A DNA stretch of 64,000 bases from Catellatospora bangladeshensis (GCF_016862575.1 NZ_BONF01000031.1:62001-126000); one strand, 5' to 3'; positions 36,596 through 46,024 are shown, counted from the stretch's first letter. Notes: generated by a model from the letters alone, not told the origin. Made by a program: numbers and translations.

Positions 36596-37059
36596 TGACC
36601 CAGATTGAGATCAGGCCGACGCGGTACGGCGCGCCGGTGGCCCGCAAGCTGATCGCCGAGCTCATGGCTGACCTGGCCGAACGCTACGGCGACTCCGACG
36701 CCACGCCGATCGAGGCGGTCGAGTTCGACCCGCCGGACGGCGGCTTCTTCGTGGCGTACCTCGACGGCGCGGCGGTCGGCTGCGGCGGCTGGCGCAGCTT
36801 CGGCGGCTCGGAGGAGGTCGCCGAGATCAAGCGCGTCTACACCTCGGCTGACGGGCGAGGTAAGGGCGTCGCGCGGGCGGTCATGACGGCGCTGGAGACC
36901 GACGCGCGGGCGCACGGCCGGGTGCGCGCCATCCTGGAGACCGGCCTCGCCCAGCCCGAGGCGATCGCCCTCTACCAGGCCATCGGCTACCAGCTGATCG
37001 AGAACTTCGGCCACTACCGGGACAAGCCCGGCTGCCGCTCCTTCGGCCGCACCCTCTGA
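36595..37059 (+). CDS. GNAT N-acetyltransferase
   Basis: The 154-residue GNAT protein has the acetyl-CoA site EIKRVYTSADGRGKGVARAVMTALE and the late PEAIALYQAIGYQLIENFGHYRDKPGCRSFGRTL. The ending resembles PhnO/RimI-like small-molecule acetyltransferases, but the substrate is unknown. It starts 27 bases after the thiL stop. Confidence 0.88.
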   Translation: MTQIEIRPTRYGAPVARKLIAELMADLAERYGDSDATPIEAVEFDPPDGGFFVAYLDGAAVGCGGWRSFGGSEEVAEIKRVYTSADGRGKGVARAVMTALETDARAHGRVRAILETGLAQPEAIALYQAIGYQLIENFGHYRDKPGCRSFGRTL

Positions 37060-37080
37060 GCGCGTCACACGCCAGGACGG

Positions 37081-37118
37081 CGAAGAGGCCGCCGAGCGGG
37101 TGCTCGGCGGCCTCTTCG
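37081..37118. terminator. Bidirectional hairpin between GNAT and rpmB
   Basis: CGAAGAGGCCGCCGAGC and GCTCGGCGGCCTCTTCG form a perfect 17-bp stem with a GGGT loop, between convergent genes. Confidence 0.9.
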
Positions 37119-37128
37119 TGAGTCTGCG

Positions 37129-37320
37129 TCAGGCGCGGGTGACCTTGCCGGCCTTCAGGCACGACGTGCAGGCCTGGACCTTCTTGGAGTTGCCGCCACC
37201 GGCGGGGGTGCGCACCGTCTGGATGTTCGGGTTCCAGCGACGGTTGGTCTTCTTCTTCGACCACGGCACGTTGTGACCGAAGCCCGGTCCCTTGCCACAG
37301 ACGTCGCACACGCTAGCCAC
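37129..37320 (-). CDS. rpmB: Ribosomal protein L28
   Basis: The 63-residue protein MASVCDVCGKGPGFGHNVPW continues to KKKTNRRWNPNIQTV. It belongs to the large ribosomal subunit. Two CxxC pairs (CDVC near residue 5 and CTSC near 51) are present, so this is the zinc-binding C+ form. It is divergent from the DAK-domain gene. Confidence 0.96.
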   Translation of the reverse strand: MASVCDVCGKGPGFGHNVPWSKKKTNRRWNPNIQTVRTPAGGGNSKKVQACTSCLKAGKVTRA

Positions 37321-37510
37321 GGGATTCTCCTGAGTTCGTCTTGATCAACTACCCGACCAAGCGTCACTGTGCCGGGAACTTCGCCAGGGTACCTGACGCG
37401 CATGGCACGTGCCCAATCGGGGCGGAGCCACCCGGCGCCGACGCGCCCGGTGTGGCTGGCATGACTGTACCGCCCGCCACGCCGTGCGTGAGAAGCGGGT
37501 GCGGCACCGA

Positions 37511-37524
37511 TAGGCTGGCGGCCG
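37511..37524 (+). promoter_or_regulatory. Candidate leaderless -10 of DAK-domain gene
   Basis: TAGGCT (37511-37516), spacer GGCGGCC, GTG 37524; no Shine-Dalgarno sequence. Confidence 0.5.
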
Positions 37525-39119
37525 TGCTGGAGGTCCTGGACATCGCGGCGGTGCGGCGCTGGAGCGGGCTGGCGGTCGCCGGCGTGCGACGGCATGAGCA
37601 GGCGCTGAACCAGCTGAACGTGTATCCGGTGCCCGACGGCGACACCGGCACCAACCTGCTGCTGACGCTCACCGCGGCCGAGCAGGTGCTGGCCGGTCCG
37701 CTGGCCGAGCCCCAGTCGGCCGGTGCGCTGCTGCGTGCCACGGCCCGGGGCGCGCTGATGGGCGCGCGCGGCAACTCCGGCGTCATCACGGCGCAGTGGC
37801 TGTCCGGGCTGGCCGACAGCCTGGACGGCGGGGGCCTGGCGCCCGCGCTGGACGCCGCCGCGAAGGCCGCGTACGCCGCCGTGGCCCGGCCCGTGGAGGG
37901 CACCATCCTCACCGTGGCCCGCGCGGCGGCCGACGCGGCACACGGCGGCTCCGACGACGCCGAGGCGGTCCGCGCAGCGGTTCGGGGCGCCCGGGAGGCG
38001 CTGGCCCGTACTCCGGAGCAGCTGCCCGTGCTGGCGGCCGCCGGGGTGGTCGACGCGGGCGGGCAGGGGCTGGTGCTGCTGCTGGAGGCGCTGCTGGAGG
38101 CGCTGACCGGCGAGCACGACGAGAGCATGATCGACCCAGCCCCGAACGGGCACGAACACGCCGATCACGCCGGGCACGGGCACGGCGGCCACGCGCACGT
38201 GGCGGCGGCGTACCGCGGGCCCGCGTACGAGGTGCAGTTCCTGCTGGACACCGGGGCGGGCGAGATCGCCGACCTGCGGGTGGCGCTGGACCGGCTCGGC
38301 GACTCCCTGGTCATCGTGGGCGGTCCGGCGACCTGGCGGGTGCACGTGCACGTGGACGACGCCGGCGCGGCGCTGGAGGCGGGGCTGGCGGCCGGGCGGC
38401 CGTACCAGATCCAGGTGACCCACCTGACCGCGCCGACCGCGGCGGGCGCGCCGCGGCGGCCCGACCCGACGGCCCGCGCGGTCGTCGTCACCGCCGCGGG
38501 GGACGGCATCGAGCAGCTGCTCACCGCCGAGGGCGCGGTCGCGGTCAGCGGCAACCCGTCGACCGCCGAGGTGCTGGACGCGATCCTGGCCACCGGCGCC
38601 GGGCGGGTGGCGGTGCTGCCCACCGATACGAACCTGCGGGCGGTGTGCCAGATGGCGGCCGAGGAGGCGTTCGGCGAGGGCGTGAAGGTGCGCGTCATCC
38701 CGACCCGCTCGCCCGTGCAGGCCCTGGCCGCGCTGGCGATCCGAGACCACGCCCGGCGCTTCGAGGACGACGTGATCGCGATGGCGGAGGCGGCGGGCGC
38801 GTGCCGCTCGGCCGAGGTCACCACCGCGAGCCGGGAGGCGCTGACGATGGCCGGGCGCTGCCGCCCCGGCGACGTCATCGCGCTGATCGAGGGCGAGGTC
38901 AACCTCATCGGCGCGGACCTGCCGACGGTGTGTGCGCAGCTGCTGGACCGGATGCTGGCCAGCGGCGGCGAGCTGGTGACCCTGCTCACGGGCGCCCAGG
39001 CCCCGGACGGCCTGGTCGAGGCGCTGACCGCGCACGTCGCGGCGCGCTGGCCGTTCGTCGAGGTGCACGCGTACGAGGGCGGCCAGCCGCACTACCCGCT
39101 GCTTGTCGGGGTGGAGTGA
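37524..39119 (+). CDS. DAK-domain kinase-like protein (YloV/FakA type)
   Basis: The 531-residue protein begins VLEVLDIAAVRRWSGLAVAG. An N-terminal DAK2 domain (YPVPDGDTGTNLLLTL, ARGALMGARGNSGVITAQWLSGL, EGTILTVARAAADA, DAGGQGLVLLLEALLEAL) contains the phosphate-binding motifs. A His-rich linker (HEHADHAGHGHGGHAHV, residues ~210-230) and a DegV-like C-terminal half follow. FakA of this family phosphorylates fatty acids with a FakB partner; no fakB is adjacent. It lies immediately upstream of recG, as in many actinobacteria. Confidence 0.9.
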   Translation: MLEVLDIAAVRRWSGLAVAGVRRHEQALNQLNVYPVPDGDTGTNLLLTLTAAEQVLAGPLAEPQSAGALLRATARGALMGARGNSGVITAQWLSGLADSLDGGGLAPALDAAAKAAYAAVARPVEGTILTVARAAADAAHGGSDDAEAVRAAVRGAREALARTPEQLPVLAAAGVVDAGGQGLVLLLEALLEALTGEHDESMIDPAPNGHEHADHAGHGHGGHAHVAAAYRGPAYEVQFLLDTGAGEIADLRVALDRLGDSLVIVGGPATWRVHVHVDDAGAALEAGLAAGRPYQIQVTHLTAPTAAGAPRRPDPTARAVVVTAAGDGIEQLLTAEGAVAVSGNPSTAEVLDAILATGAGRVAVLPTDTNLRAVCQMAAEEAFGEGVKVRVIPTRSPVQALAALAIRDHARRFEDDVIAMAEAAGACRSAEVTTASREALTMAGRCRPGDVIALIEGEVNLIGADLPTVCAQLLDRMLASGGELVTLLTGAQAPDGLVEALTAHVAARWPFVEVHAYEGGQPHYPLLVGVE

Positions 39120-39131
39120 TGGAGTGAGGGC

Positions 39132-41345
39132 ATGACCACCGCGGATGTCGACACCGACCTGTCCAAGCTGGTCGGGGAGAAGACCGCCAAGGCGCTCAAG
39201 ACGCACCTCGACCTCTACACGGCCGGTGACCTGCTCTACCACGTCCCCCGGCGGTACGACCAGCGCGGCGAGCACACCGACATGCGCACGCTGGAGATCG
39301 GCGAAGAGGTGACCGTGCTCGCGCAGGTGCTGCGAACCACCACCCGGCCGATGCGGCAGCGGCGCGGCAGCATGCTGGAGGTCGTCGTCGGCGACGGCGC
39401 GGGCGGCCAGCTCGTGCTCACCTACTTCCAGCAGGCCTGGCGCGAGCGCGACCTGCGCCCCGGCCGCTGGGGCCTGTTCGCGGGCAAGGTGAGCGACTTC
39501 CGGGGCCGCCGCCAGCTCAACAGCCCCGAGTACGTGCTGCTCGACCAGGGCGCCGCCGACGGCGAGGTGGCCGCCGAGGTCGAGGAGTTCGCCGGGGCGC
39601 TGATCCCGGTCTACCCGGCCGCGGCCGCCGTGCCGACGTGGGTGATCGCGCGCTGCGTACGGGTCGTGCTGGACACGGTCGAGATGCCGCCCGACGCGAC
39701 GCCGTCCCGGACCCGTGCTGAGCGCAAGCTCGTCGACCTGGCCACCGCGCTCCGCGAGATCCACCGGCCCTCGTCCAAGGAGATGCTCTACGTCGCCCGC
39801 CGCAGGCTCGCCTGGGACGAGGCGTTCGCGGTGCAGCTGACCCTGGTCCGCCGCAAGCGGGAGGCCGCCGCGTGGCCCGCCAAGGCCCGGCCGCGCCGCG
39901 ACGGCGGCATGCTGACCGGGTTCGACGCGGCGCTGCCGTTCACGCTCACCGACGGCCAGCTCGCCGTCGGCGAGGAGATCGCTGCGGACCTGGCCACCGC
40001 CCACCCGATGCACCGGCTGCTGCAGGGCGAGGTCGGCGCGGGCAAGACCCTGGTCGCGCTGCGGGCCATGCTCCAGGTCGTCGACGCGGGCGGCCAGGCC
40101 GCGCTGCTCGCTCCGACCGAGGTGCTGGCCGCCCAGCACCACCGCGGCATCACGAAGATGCTGGGTGCCGCCGCCCGCGAGGACGCCGACACCCTGTTCG
40201 GTGCGGCCGACACCGACCGTCCGGGTACACAGGTCGCCCTGGTCACCGGCTCGCAGGGCGCGGCCGCCCGGCGCAAGGTGCTGGCCAAGCTCGCCGACGG
40301 ATCGGCCGGGCTGGTCGTGGGCACCCACGCGCTGCTCTACGAGGGCGTCGACTTCGCCGACCTGGGCCTGGTCGTGGTGGACGAGCAGCACCGCTTCGGC
40401 GTCGAGCAGCGTGACGCGCTGCGCGCCAAGGCCGAGCAGCCGCCGCACGTGCTCGTCATGACGGCCACCCCGATCCCGCGTACGGTCGCCATGACCGTCT
40501 ACGGCGATCTGGAGGTGTCCAGCCTGTCCCAGCTGCCGGGCGGGCGCTCGCCGATCGCCTCGCACGTGGTGCCGGTCGCCGAGAAGCCCGCGTTCCTGGA
40601 CCGGGCCTGGCGCCGCGTCGTCGAGGAGGTCCAGCAGGGCCACCAGGCGTACGTCGTCTGCCCGCGTATCGGCGACACCGAGTCCGACGACGACACCCCG
40701 CCGCCGGGCGACGCGGTCGAGGACGAGAAGCGGCCGCCGGTGGCCGTGCTGGACGTCGCGCCGCTGCTGGCCGACGGCCCGCTGCGCGGGCTGCGCATCG
40801 GCGTGCTGCACGGGCGGCTGCCCGCTGACGAGAAGGACGCGGTGATGCGCTCGTTCGCGGCCGGGGAGATCGACGTGCTCGTCGCGACCACGGTCATCGA
40901 GGTCGGCGTGGACGTGCCGAACTCCACGGCGATGGTGATCCTCGACGCGGACCGGTTCGGCGTCTCGCAGCTGCACCAGCTGCGCGGCCGGGTCGGCCGG
41001 GGCTCCGCGCCGGGCCTGTGCCTGCTGGTCACCGAGGCGGTGGCCGGCACCCCGGCGCGTGAGCGGCTCGACGCGGTCGCCTCCACCCTGGACGGCTTCC
41101 GCCTGGCCGAACTGGACCTGGAGCAGCGCCGCGAGGGCGACGTGCTGGGCGCCGCGCAGTCCGGCCGCCGCTCCCACCTGCGCCTGCTGTCGCTGCTGCG
41201 CGACCGCGACCTGATCGGCGAGGCCCGCGCCGAGGCCGAGTCCCTCCTCGCCGAGGACCCCGACCTCTCCGCCCACCCCCTCCTCGCCGCCCAGATCACC
41301 CGCCTGGTCGACGCCGACCGCGCCGAATACCTCCACAAGGGCTGA
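39132..41345 (+). CDS. recG: ATP-dependent DNA helicase RecG
   Basis: The 737-residue helicase reverses stalled replication forks. The N-terminal wedge domain (residues ~1-180) precedes helicase motifs: LLQGEVGAGKTLVAL (Walker A), VVVDEQHRFGVEQR (DEQH), MTATPIPRT, and VDVLVATTVIEVGVDVPNSTAMVI, then QLHQLRGRVGRG (motif VI). A GGAGTGAGGG ribosome site precedes ATG 39132, 13 bases after the DAK gene. Confidence 0.96.
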   Translation: MTTADVDTDLSKLVGEKTAKALKTHLDLYTAGDLLYHVPRRYDQRGEHTDMRTLEIGEEVTVLAQVLRTTTRPMRQRRGSMLEVVVGDGAGGQLVLTYFQQAWRERDLRPGRWGLFAGKVSDFRGRRQLNSPEYVLLDQGAADGEVAAEVEEFAGALIPVYPAAAAVPTWVIARCVRVVLDTVEMPPDATPSRTRAERKLVDLATALREIHRPSSKEMLYVARRRLAWDEAFAVQLTLVRRKREAAAWPAKARPRRDGGMLTGFDAALPFTLTDGQLAVGEEIAADLATAHPMHRLLQGEVGAGKTLVALRAMLQVVDAGGQAALLAPTEVLAAQHHRGITKMLGAAAREDADTLFGAADTDRPGTQVALVTGSQGAAARRKVLAKLADGSAGLVVGTHALLYEGVDFADLGLVVVDEQHRFGVEQRDALRAKAEQPPHVLVMTATPIPRTVAMTVYGDLEVSSLSQLPGGRSPIASHVVPVAEKPAFLDRAWRRVVEEVQQGHQAYVVCPRIGDTESDDDTPPPGDAVEDEKRPPVAVLDVAPLLADGPLRGLRIGVLHGRLPADEKDAVMRSFAAGEIDVLVATTVIEVGVDVPNSTAMVILDADRFGVSQLHQLRGRVGRGSAPGLCLLVTEAVAGTPARERLDAVASTLDGFRLAELDLEQRREGDVLGAAQSGRRSHLRLLSLLRDRDLIGEARAEAESLLAEDPDLSAHPLLAAQITRLVDADRAEYLHKG

Positions 41346-41368
41346 CCCCGCGCCGTCCCCGGCTCCTT

Positions 41369-41443
41369 GATCATCCGACTTGCCTGGCAGACGGGCGAAT
41401 CTTGAGGGCGGATACGCCCATGTGCCTGGCAAGTCGGATGACC
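41369..41443. repeat. GATC-bounded 75-bp palindromic element, family E, copy 3
   Basis: It begins GATCATCCGACTTGCCTGGC and ends CCTGGCAAGTCGGATGACC (right GATC degenerated). It lies between convergent recG and the LPXTG gene. Confidence 0.86.
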
Positions 41444-41454
41444 TTGAACACGAG

Positions 41455-41487
41455 GAAGGGGCGGGTCCCGGTGGGACCCGCCCCTTC
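41455..41487. terminator. Bidirectional hairpin after the LPXTG gene
   Basis: GAAGGGGCGGGTCCC and GGGACCCGCCCCTTC form a perfect 15-bp stem with a GGT loop, between convergent genes. Confidence 0.9.
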
Positions 41488-41505
41488 TCATCGGTCAGGC
41501 GACCG

Positions 41506-43275
41506 TCACACGTCGGTCAGGTTCAGCCGACGGCGGCGGGCCATCATGTAGACCGCGAAACCGAGCGCGACCAGCAGCAGACCGGAGATCACGAAGATCG
41601 TGACGTTGGTACCGGTCACCGGGAGGCCCGGCTCGGGGGAGGGGGACGCCGAGGGGGACGGCGAGGGCTCGGTGCAACCCTCGGGCTTGACCCACTCGAC
41701 CTCGTCCACGACCTTGCCGTTCAGTGAGACGGTGACCTTGAGCTCGTCACCGGTCGCCTTGAACTCGACCTTCTTGGAGTCGCCCGGGTTCAGGGTGAAG
41801 CTGACGGCGTCGCCGGTGCTCGGGGTGAGCACGACGTCGGTCTTGCTGCCGTCCTGCGGGTTGTTCAGGTCGAAGACCAGGCCCTCACAGGTGTCGGTGA
41901 CCTCGCCGCCGATCGGCTCGCAGCCGGCCGGCTTCTCCCAGGTGATCGAACCGCGCTGCTCGCCGTTCACGGCCACGTGCACGACCAGGCCGTTCTCGCC
42001 GACCTCGAACTCGACCGTCACGGAGGTGCCGGGCGCGACGGTCTTGCTGATCGCGTCGTCGGAACGGTCCTTCAGGGCCTGCTCGCTGGCGGCCGGGGTG
42101 GAGCCCGCGACCGGGGTCAGCACGACGGTCGCCTCGGCGCCGCCGGCCGGGTTGGTGATGGTGACGGTGAGCTTGTCACAGGTCTGGTCACTGGTGATCT
42201 CGACCGGGTGGCAGGCGGGGGAGTCGGTCCAGGAGTAGGTGCCCTTCTCGACCGCGTTGCCGCTCTCCGTCACGGTGATCGAGGAGGACGCGCTGGCCGG
42301 CACGGTCACCACGACCGTGTTGCCTGCGGTGACCTCGACGGGGCCGCTGGTCCAGTCGCCCGCGCCCTTGACCTCGAACGAGGCGGCCTTGGTGGCACCC
42401 TCGGCGTTGATCAGGGTGACGGTCACCACGCCGGTGCAGTCCGAGGCGAACGTGACGCTCGGCTTCGGAGCGTTCTTGACGCAGCTGCCGCTGAAGTTGA
42501 CGACGTGCACCTCGGTGTCGGTCTTGGTCTGGAAGCGGTTGCGCTTCCACTCCAGCTCGACCTTCAGCCGCGCGGCCAGGGCGCTGCCCTCGACGACCTG
42601 GGTCGCCTCGACGGTCTTGCCGCCCGCGATCTTGTCGCCGTCCTTCAGGCCCTTGATGACGTTCTCGTTGGCGAGGGTCTGCCACTGGCCGTTGGCCTTC
42701 TTGACAGCGCTGCGCTCCGAGTCCGGGCCGTTCTGGGTGATGACGCTGGCCGTGGCCTCGTCCGAGTAGTGCTTGTTGGACACCAGCCAGGTGACGTTCC
42801 AGCTGCCGGTCTCGGGGTCGCAGACCGCGCTGCCGGTGATGCCGGCCTTGTGCTCACCGCACTTGTCGGCGTCGAGATCGACGCTGCCCTTGTTGGTGGC
42901 CTTGTTGCCGTTGGTCCAGGTGCCCTTGACGGTCAGCTCGGCCTCGTCGGTGGACAGCGGCACGCGCTGCTCGCCGACCAGCTTGCCGTAGGTCCACTTG
43001 TTGTTCTTCTTGGTGCTCTTCGGCAGGGTCGCGCCGTCGACGATGTTCGTGATGGGAGTGTTCGGGTCGGCGGTCACGTCGATCGTGGCCGTCATCTCCG
43101 TTTCCCAGTTCTCGACGGTCCACGTGATGACCCACTCGCTGGGCGTGCACTGCGCGACGCCGGAGATGGTCGTGTGGTGCGCCTGGGCCGGGCTGGCCAG
43201 GGCCACCGCGCCCATGAGGCCGAGCGCGGCGCTGCCCGTGACGGCGAGCAGGCGGCGGAAGAGGGGACGTTTCAC
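41506..43275 (-). CDS. LPXTG-anchored repeat surface protein
   Basis: The 589-residue protein has a signal peptide (LLAVTGSAALGLMGAVALASPAQA), then about five Ig-like beta repeats each holding paired cysteines, and a sortase signal LPVTG followed by a helix (VTIFVISGLLLVALGFAVYMM) and RRRR. The last three repeats end in W-x-x-SPAC, WEKPAGC and WVKPEGC, an evident internal duplication. A Pro/Ser spacer ([14 protein letters not shown]) spans the wall. It should be covalently linked to peptidoglycan; its partner is unknown. GTG 43275 has GGAG upstream. No sortase gene is adjacent. Confidence 0.88.
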   Translation of the reverse strand: MKRPLFRRLLAVTGSAALGLMGAVALASPAQAHHTTISGVAQCTPSEWVITWTVENWETEMTATIDVTADPNTPITNIVDGATLPKSTKKNNKWTYGKLVGEQRVPLSTDEAELTVKGTWTNGNKATNKGSVDLDADKCGEHKAGITGSAVCDPETGSWNVTWLVSNKHYSDEATASVITQNGPDSERSAVKKANGQWQTLANENVIKGLKDGDKIAGGKTVEATQVVEGSALAARLKVELEWKRNRFQTKTDTEVHVVNFSGSCVKNAPKPSVTFASDCTGVVTVTLINAEGATKAASFEVKGAGDWTSGPVEVTAGNTVVVTVPASASSSITVTESGNAVEKGTYSWTDSPACHPVEITSDQTCDKLTVTITNPAGGAEATVVLTPVAGSTPAASEQALKDRSDDAISKTVAPGTSVTVEFEVGENGLVVHVAVNGEQRGSITWEKPAGCEPIGGEVTDTCEGLVFDLNNPQDGSKTDVVLTPSTGDAVSFTLNPGDSKKVEFKATGDELKVTVSLNGKVVDEVEWVKPEGCTEPSPSPSASPSPEPGLPVTGTNVTIFVISGLLLVALGFAVYMMARRRRLNLTDV

Positions 43276-43500
43276 ACGTGCTCCATGTGGTTCGTGGGAC
43301 GAGGGTGAAGCGCGAAGCGACCGCCTGACCCTAGGGGAGCCCGCGTGGGGGTACACAGTCGTCATCCAGCCCGAACATGAAACGTTGCCGAATCGTTATC
43401 GCATTTGCGTGACGGCCGTGCATTCGGTGGCGCTACGCGCACGAGCAGTTCATATCTGGTTCACCGGTCGGTGCACCGGGGTCGCCGAACGGGGATGCCG

Positions 43501-43514
43501 TAGCGTCGGGATCG
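43501..43514 (+). promoter_or_regulatory. Candidate leaderless -10 of rsmD
   Basis: TAGCGT (43501-43506), spacer CGGGATC, GTG 43514; no Shine-Dalgarno sequence. Confidence 0.5.
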
Positions 43515-44104
43515 TGACGAGGATCGTGGCCGGCCGGTTCGGCGGGCGTCGGCTGAACGCCCCCTCGGGCCGCGACACCAGGCCCACCGCCGACCGCGTA
43601 CGCGAGGCACTGTTCTCCGCCCTCGACGCGATGACCGAACTCGCCGGGGCACGGGTGCTGGACCTGTTCGCCGGCTCGGGCGCGGTCGGCCTGGAGGCGC
43701 TGTCCCGGGGCGCCTCGCACGTGCTGCTCGTCGAGTCGGACGCCAAGGCCGTCCGGGTGATCCGGGAGAACATCGCCGTGCTCGGCGCGGGCGCCGCGGC
43801 GCGGGTCGCCGCGGGCAAGGCGGGCACGGTGCTGGCCGCCGGTCCGGCCGACGGCGCCTACGACATCGTCTTCGCCGACCCGCCGTACGCGCTGTCCGAG
43901 GCGGAGCTGACCGGGGTGCTGGCCGCGCTGGCCGGGCACGGCTGGCTCGCCGAGGACGCGGTGCTGGTCGTGGAGCGGTCCAGCCGCTCGCCCGAGCCCA
44001 CCTGGGTGGAGGGCGTCACTGGCGAACGCGGCCGCCGGTACGGCGAGACCGCGCTTTGGTACGGTCGCGCCGTTGCGCAGAGTGGCGTCACGGATGAAGG
44101 GTGA
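43514..44104 (+). CDS. rsmD: 16S rRNA (guanine-N2)-methyltransferase
   Basis: The 196-residue SAM enzyme methylates G966 of 16S rRNA. Motifs are [43 protein letters not shown] (SAM) and DIVFADPPY (catalytic xPPY). CoaD begins eight bases after the stop, an arrangement conserved in actinobacteria. Confidence 0.94.
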   Translation: MTRIVAGRFGGRRLNAPSGRDTRPTADRVREALFSALDAMTELAGARVLDLFAGSGAVGLEALSRGASHVLLVESDAKAVRVIRENIAVLGAGAAARVAAGKAGTVLAAGPADGAYDIVFADPPYALSEAELTGVLAALAGHGWLAEDAVLVVERSSRSPEPTWVEGVTGERGRRYGETALWYGRAVAQSGVTDEG

Positions 44105-44111
44105 GCGGCTA

Positions 44112-44597
44112 GTGAGGCGTGCGGTCTGTCCCGGGTCGTTCGACCCGGTCACCCGGGGACATCTGGACATCATCGACCGGTCGGCCCGGCTCTTCGACGA
44201 GGTCATCGTCGCCGTGCTGATCAACCAGCACAAGCAGGGCCTGTTCGAGGTCGAGGAGCGCCTCGAGATCCTGCGCGAGGTCACCAAGGCGCTGCCGAAC
44301 GTCCGGATCGAGTCGTTCCGCGGCCTGCTGGTGGACTACTGCCGTGACAACGACGCCCAGGTGGTGGTCAAGGGCATCCGGGCGGTCAGCGACTTCGACT
44401 ACGAGCTGCAGATGGCCCAGATGAACATCGGCCTGTCCGGCGTCGAGACGCTGTTCATGCCGACGAACCCGCTCTATTCATTCGTGGCGTCGAGCCTCGT
44501 CAAGGAGATCGCCAAGTGGGGCGGGGACGTCTCCTCCTTCGTCCCCGAGCTGGTGGAACGCCGGCTCCTGGAGAAGTTCCGCCCGGCCGGCGGCTGA
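44112..44597 (+). CDS. coaD: Phosphopantetheine adenylyltransferase
   Basis: The 161-residue enzyme transfers AMP to 4'-phosphopantetheine in CoA synthesis. Motifs are [18 protein letters not shown] (HxGH-type nucleotide site), [22 protein letters not shown] and [26 protein letters not shown] 44112 gives the usual start [13 protein letters not shown] 44094 would overlap rsmD. Confidence 0.95.
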   Translation: MRRAVCPGSFDPVTRGHLDIIDRSARLFDEVIVAVLINQHKQGLFEVEERLEILREVTKALPNVRIESFRGLLVDYCRDNDAQVVVKGIRAVSDFDYELQMAQMNIGLSGVETLFMPTNPLYSFVASSLVKEIAKWGGDVSSFVPELVERRLLEKFRPAGG

Positions 44598-44706
44598 ATC
44601 GGCAGGTCACGGCGGCGACTCGCCGCAGGGGTCCCCGGTCTGCCGCAGGGGTGGCCCGGGGACGCATCATGGTGTGGACATGACACTGGACAAGGAGTGA
44701 CCGTCG

Positions 44707-45201
44707 GTGGACCCACTCGACCGTATTGACGACATCATCGCGATGGTGGAGGCCGCGCGATCGGTGCCGATGTCGCGCAACTGCATGGTCGACCGCGGTG
44801 AGCTGATCGGCGCGCTGGACCAGCTGCGGGCGGAGCTGCCCGGCGAGCTGCGCCGGGCCGCGGCGCTGCTCGAGGAGCGCGACAAGATCCTCGACGCCGG
44901 CCGGCGCGAGGCGGACCGCATCATGCACGAGGGTGAGCAGGAACACGCGCGCCTGGTCTCTGTGAACGAGATCACCGTCTCGGCGGAGCACGAGGGCGCG
45001 CGCATCGTCGGCGAGGCCCGCGCCGAGGCTCAGCGCCTGCGCGAGGAGGTCGACGAGTACGTTGACACCGCGCTGGGCAACTTCGAGCAGTTCCTGACGC
45101 GTGCGCTCGCCTCCATCGAGCGCGGCCGCGACAAGATGCACGCGCTGCGTGAGATCGGGTCGTTCGTCCCCGGCGACGACGACCGTCCCCTTCCGTTCTG
45201 A
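44707..45201 (+). CDS. sepIVA: DivIVA-like coiled-coil septation protein (SepIVA type)
   Basis: The 164-residue protein begins VDPLDRIDDIIAMVEAARSVPMS. It continues as a long alpha-helical coiled coil (residues ~30-150) with charged heptads and a conserved end ALREIGSFVPGDDDRPLPF. It matches the Rv2927c/SepIVA family beside coaD, implicated in division or envelope growth in mycobacteria. AAGGAG precedes GTG 44707. Confidence 0.85.
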   Translation: MDPLDRIDDIIAMVEAARSVPMSRNCMVDRGELIGALDQLRAELPGELRRAAALLEERDKILDAGRREADRIMHEGEQEHARLVSVNEITVSAEHEGARIVGEARAEAQRLREEVDEYVDTALGNFEQFLTRALASIERGRDKMHALREIGSFVPGDDDRPLPF

Positions 45202-45337
45202 CCCGTCCGGACCGCCGCACCGTCGCGGCGGCCGGCGGGACCCGCGACGCGGCCCGGCCCGTTCGACGAGCATGGGCCGCTTCGGGTAATCTTCTACCTC
45301 GGCCTGCGACAACGGCCGCATTCCCGCTGCCTTCCCG

Positions 45338-45937
45338 ATGAAAGCCATGGCTGAGCACTCGACCAAGCATCTCGATCCCCGCGCACCGCTCGTCCTCGAC
45401 ACGAGGGACCTGCCCCGAGGCGCGGGTGCTATGCGTACCCTCCATCGGGTGGTCCCCGCTCCGGCCGAGCTGGGCCTGCAGCTGATCGGGGTGCCCGAGG
45501 GCGCCGACCTCACGCTCGACCTGCGGCTGGAGTCGGTGACCGAGGGAGTGCTCGTCTCCGGGACCGTCACCGGCCCCGTCGAGGGCGAGTGCGGCCGCTG
45601 CCTCACCGAGATCGGCTACGACCTCACGGTCAACATCCAGGAGCTGTTCGCCTACGAGGACAGCGCCACGGACGAGACCACCGACGAGGACGAGGTCGGG
45701 CGGCTGCAGGACGACATGATCGACCTGGAGCCGACGCTGCGGGCCGAGGTCGTGCTGGCGCTGCCGGTCAATCCGCTGTGCCGGGAGGACTGCCCAGGCC
45801 TGTGCCCCGAGTGCGGGGCGCGGTGGGACGAGCTGCCCGAGGATCACCACCACGAGCAGATCGACCCGCGCTGGGCGAAGTTGAGCAAGCTGACCGGCTC
45901 ATCCGGGCCGGACGAGCCGGCGGAGCCGGCGCCCTGA
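45338..45937 (+). CDS. DUF177 (YceD) rRNA-related protein
   Basis: The 199-residue protein has two metal-type Cys clusters, CGRC (residue ~88) and CREDCPGLCPECG (~149-161), characteristic of YceD/DUF177. These proteins are linked to 23S rRNA maturation and precede rpmF in most bacteria, as here. ATG 45347 (MAEHSTKHL) is an alternative start. The C-terminal ~30 residues are polar and low in structure. Confidence 0.92.
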   Translation: MKAMAEHSTKHLDPRAPLVLDTRDLPRGAGAMRTLHRVVPAPAELGLQLIGVPEGADLTLDLRLESVTEGVLVSGTVTGPVEGECGRCLTEIGYDLTVNIQELFAYEDSATDETTDEDEVGRLQDDMIDLEPTLRAEVVLALPVNPLCREDCPGLCPECGARWDELPEDHHHEQIDPRWAKLSKLTGSSGPDEPAEPAP

Positions 45938-46024
45938 TCGGTTCGCCGAACCGGGTGGGAGACGGCTGCGGCCGTACCGAGATAATGGTCGGCGACCAGC
46001 CGACTACTACTGAGGAGTAAGACA

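Noticed and set aside
37155-41432. 1425-residue open frame antisense to the DAK gene and recG
   Set aside because: It covers two well-identified genes in the opposite direction and has shadow-type composition.
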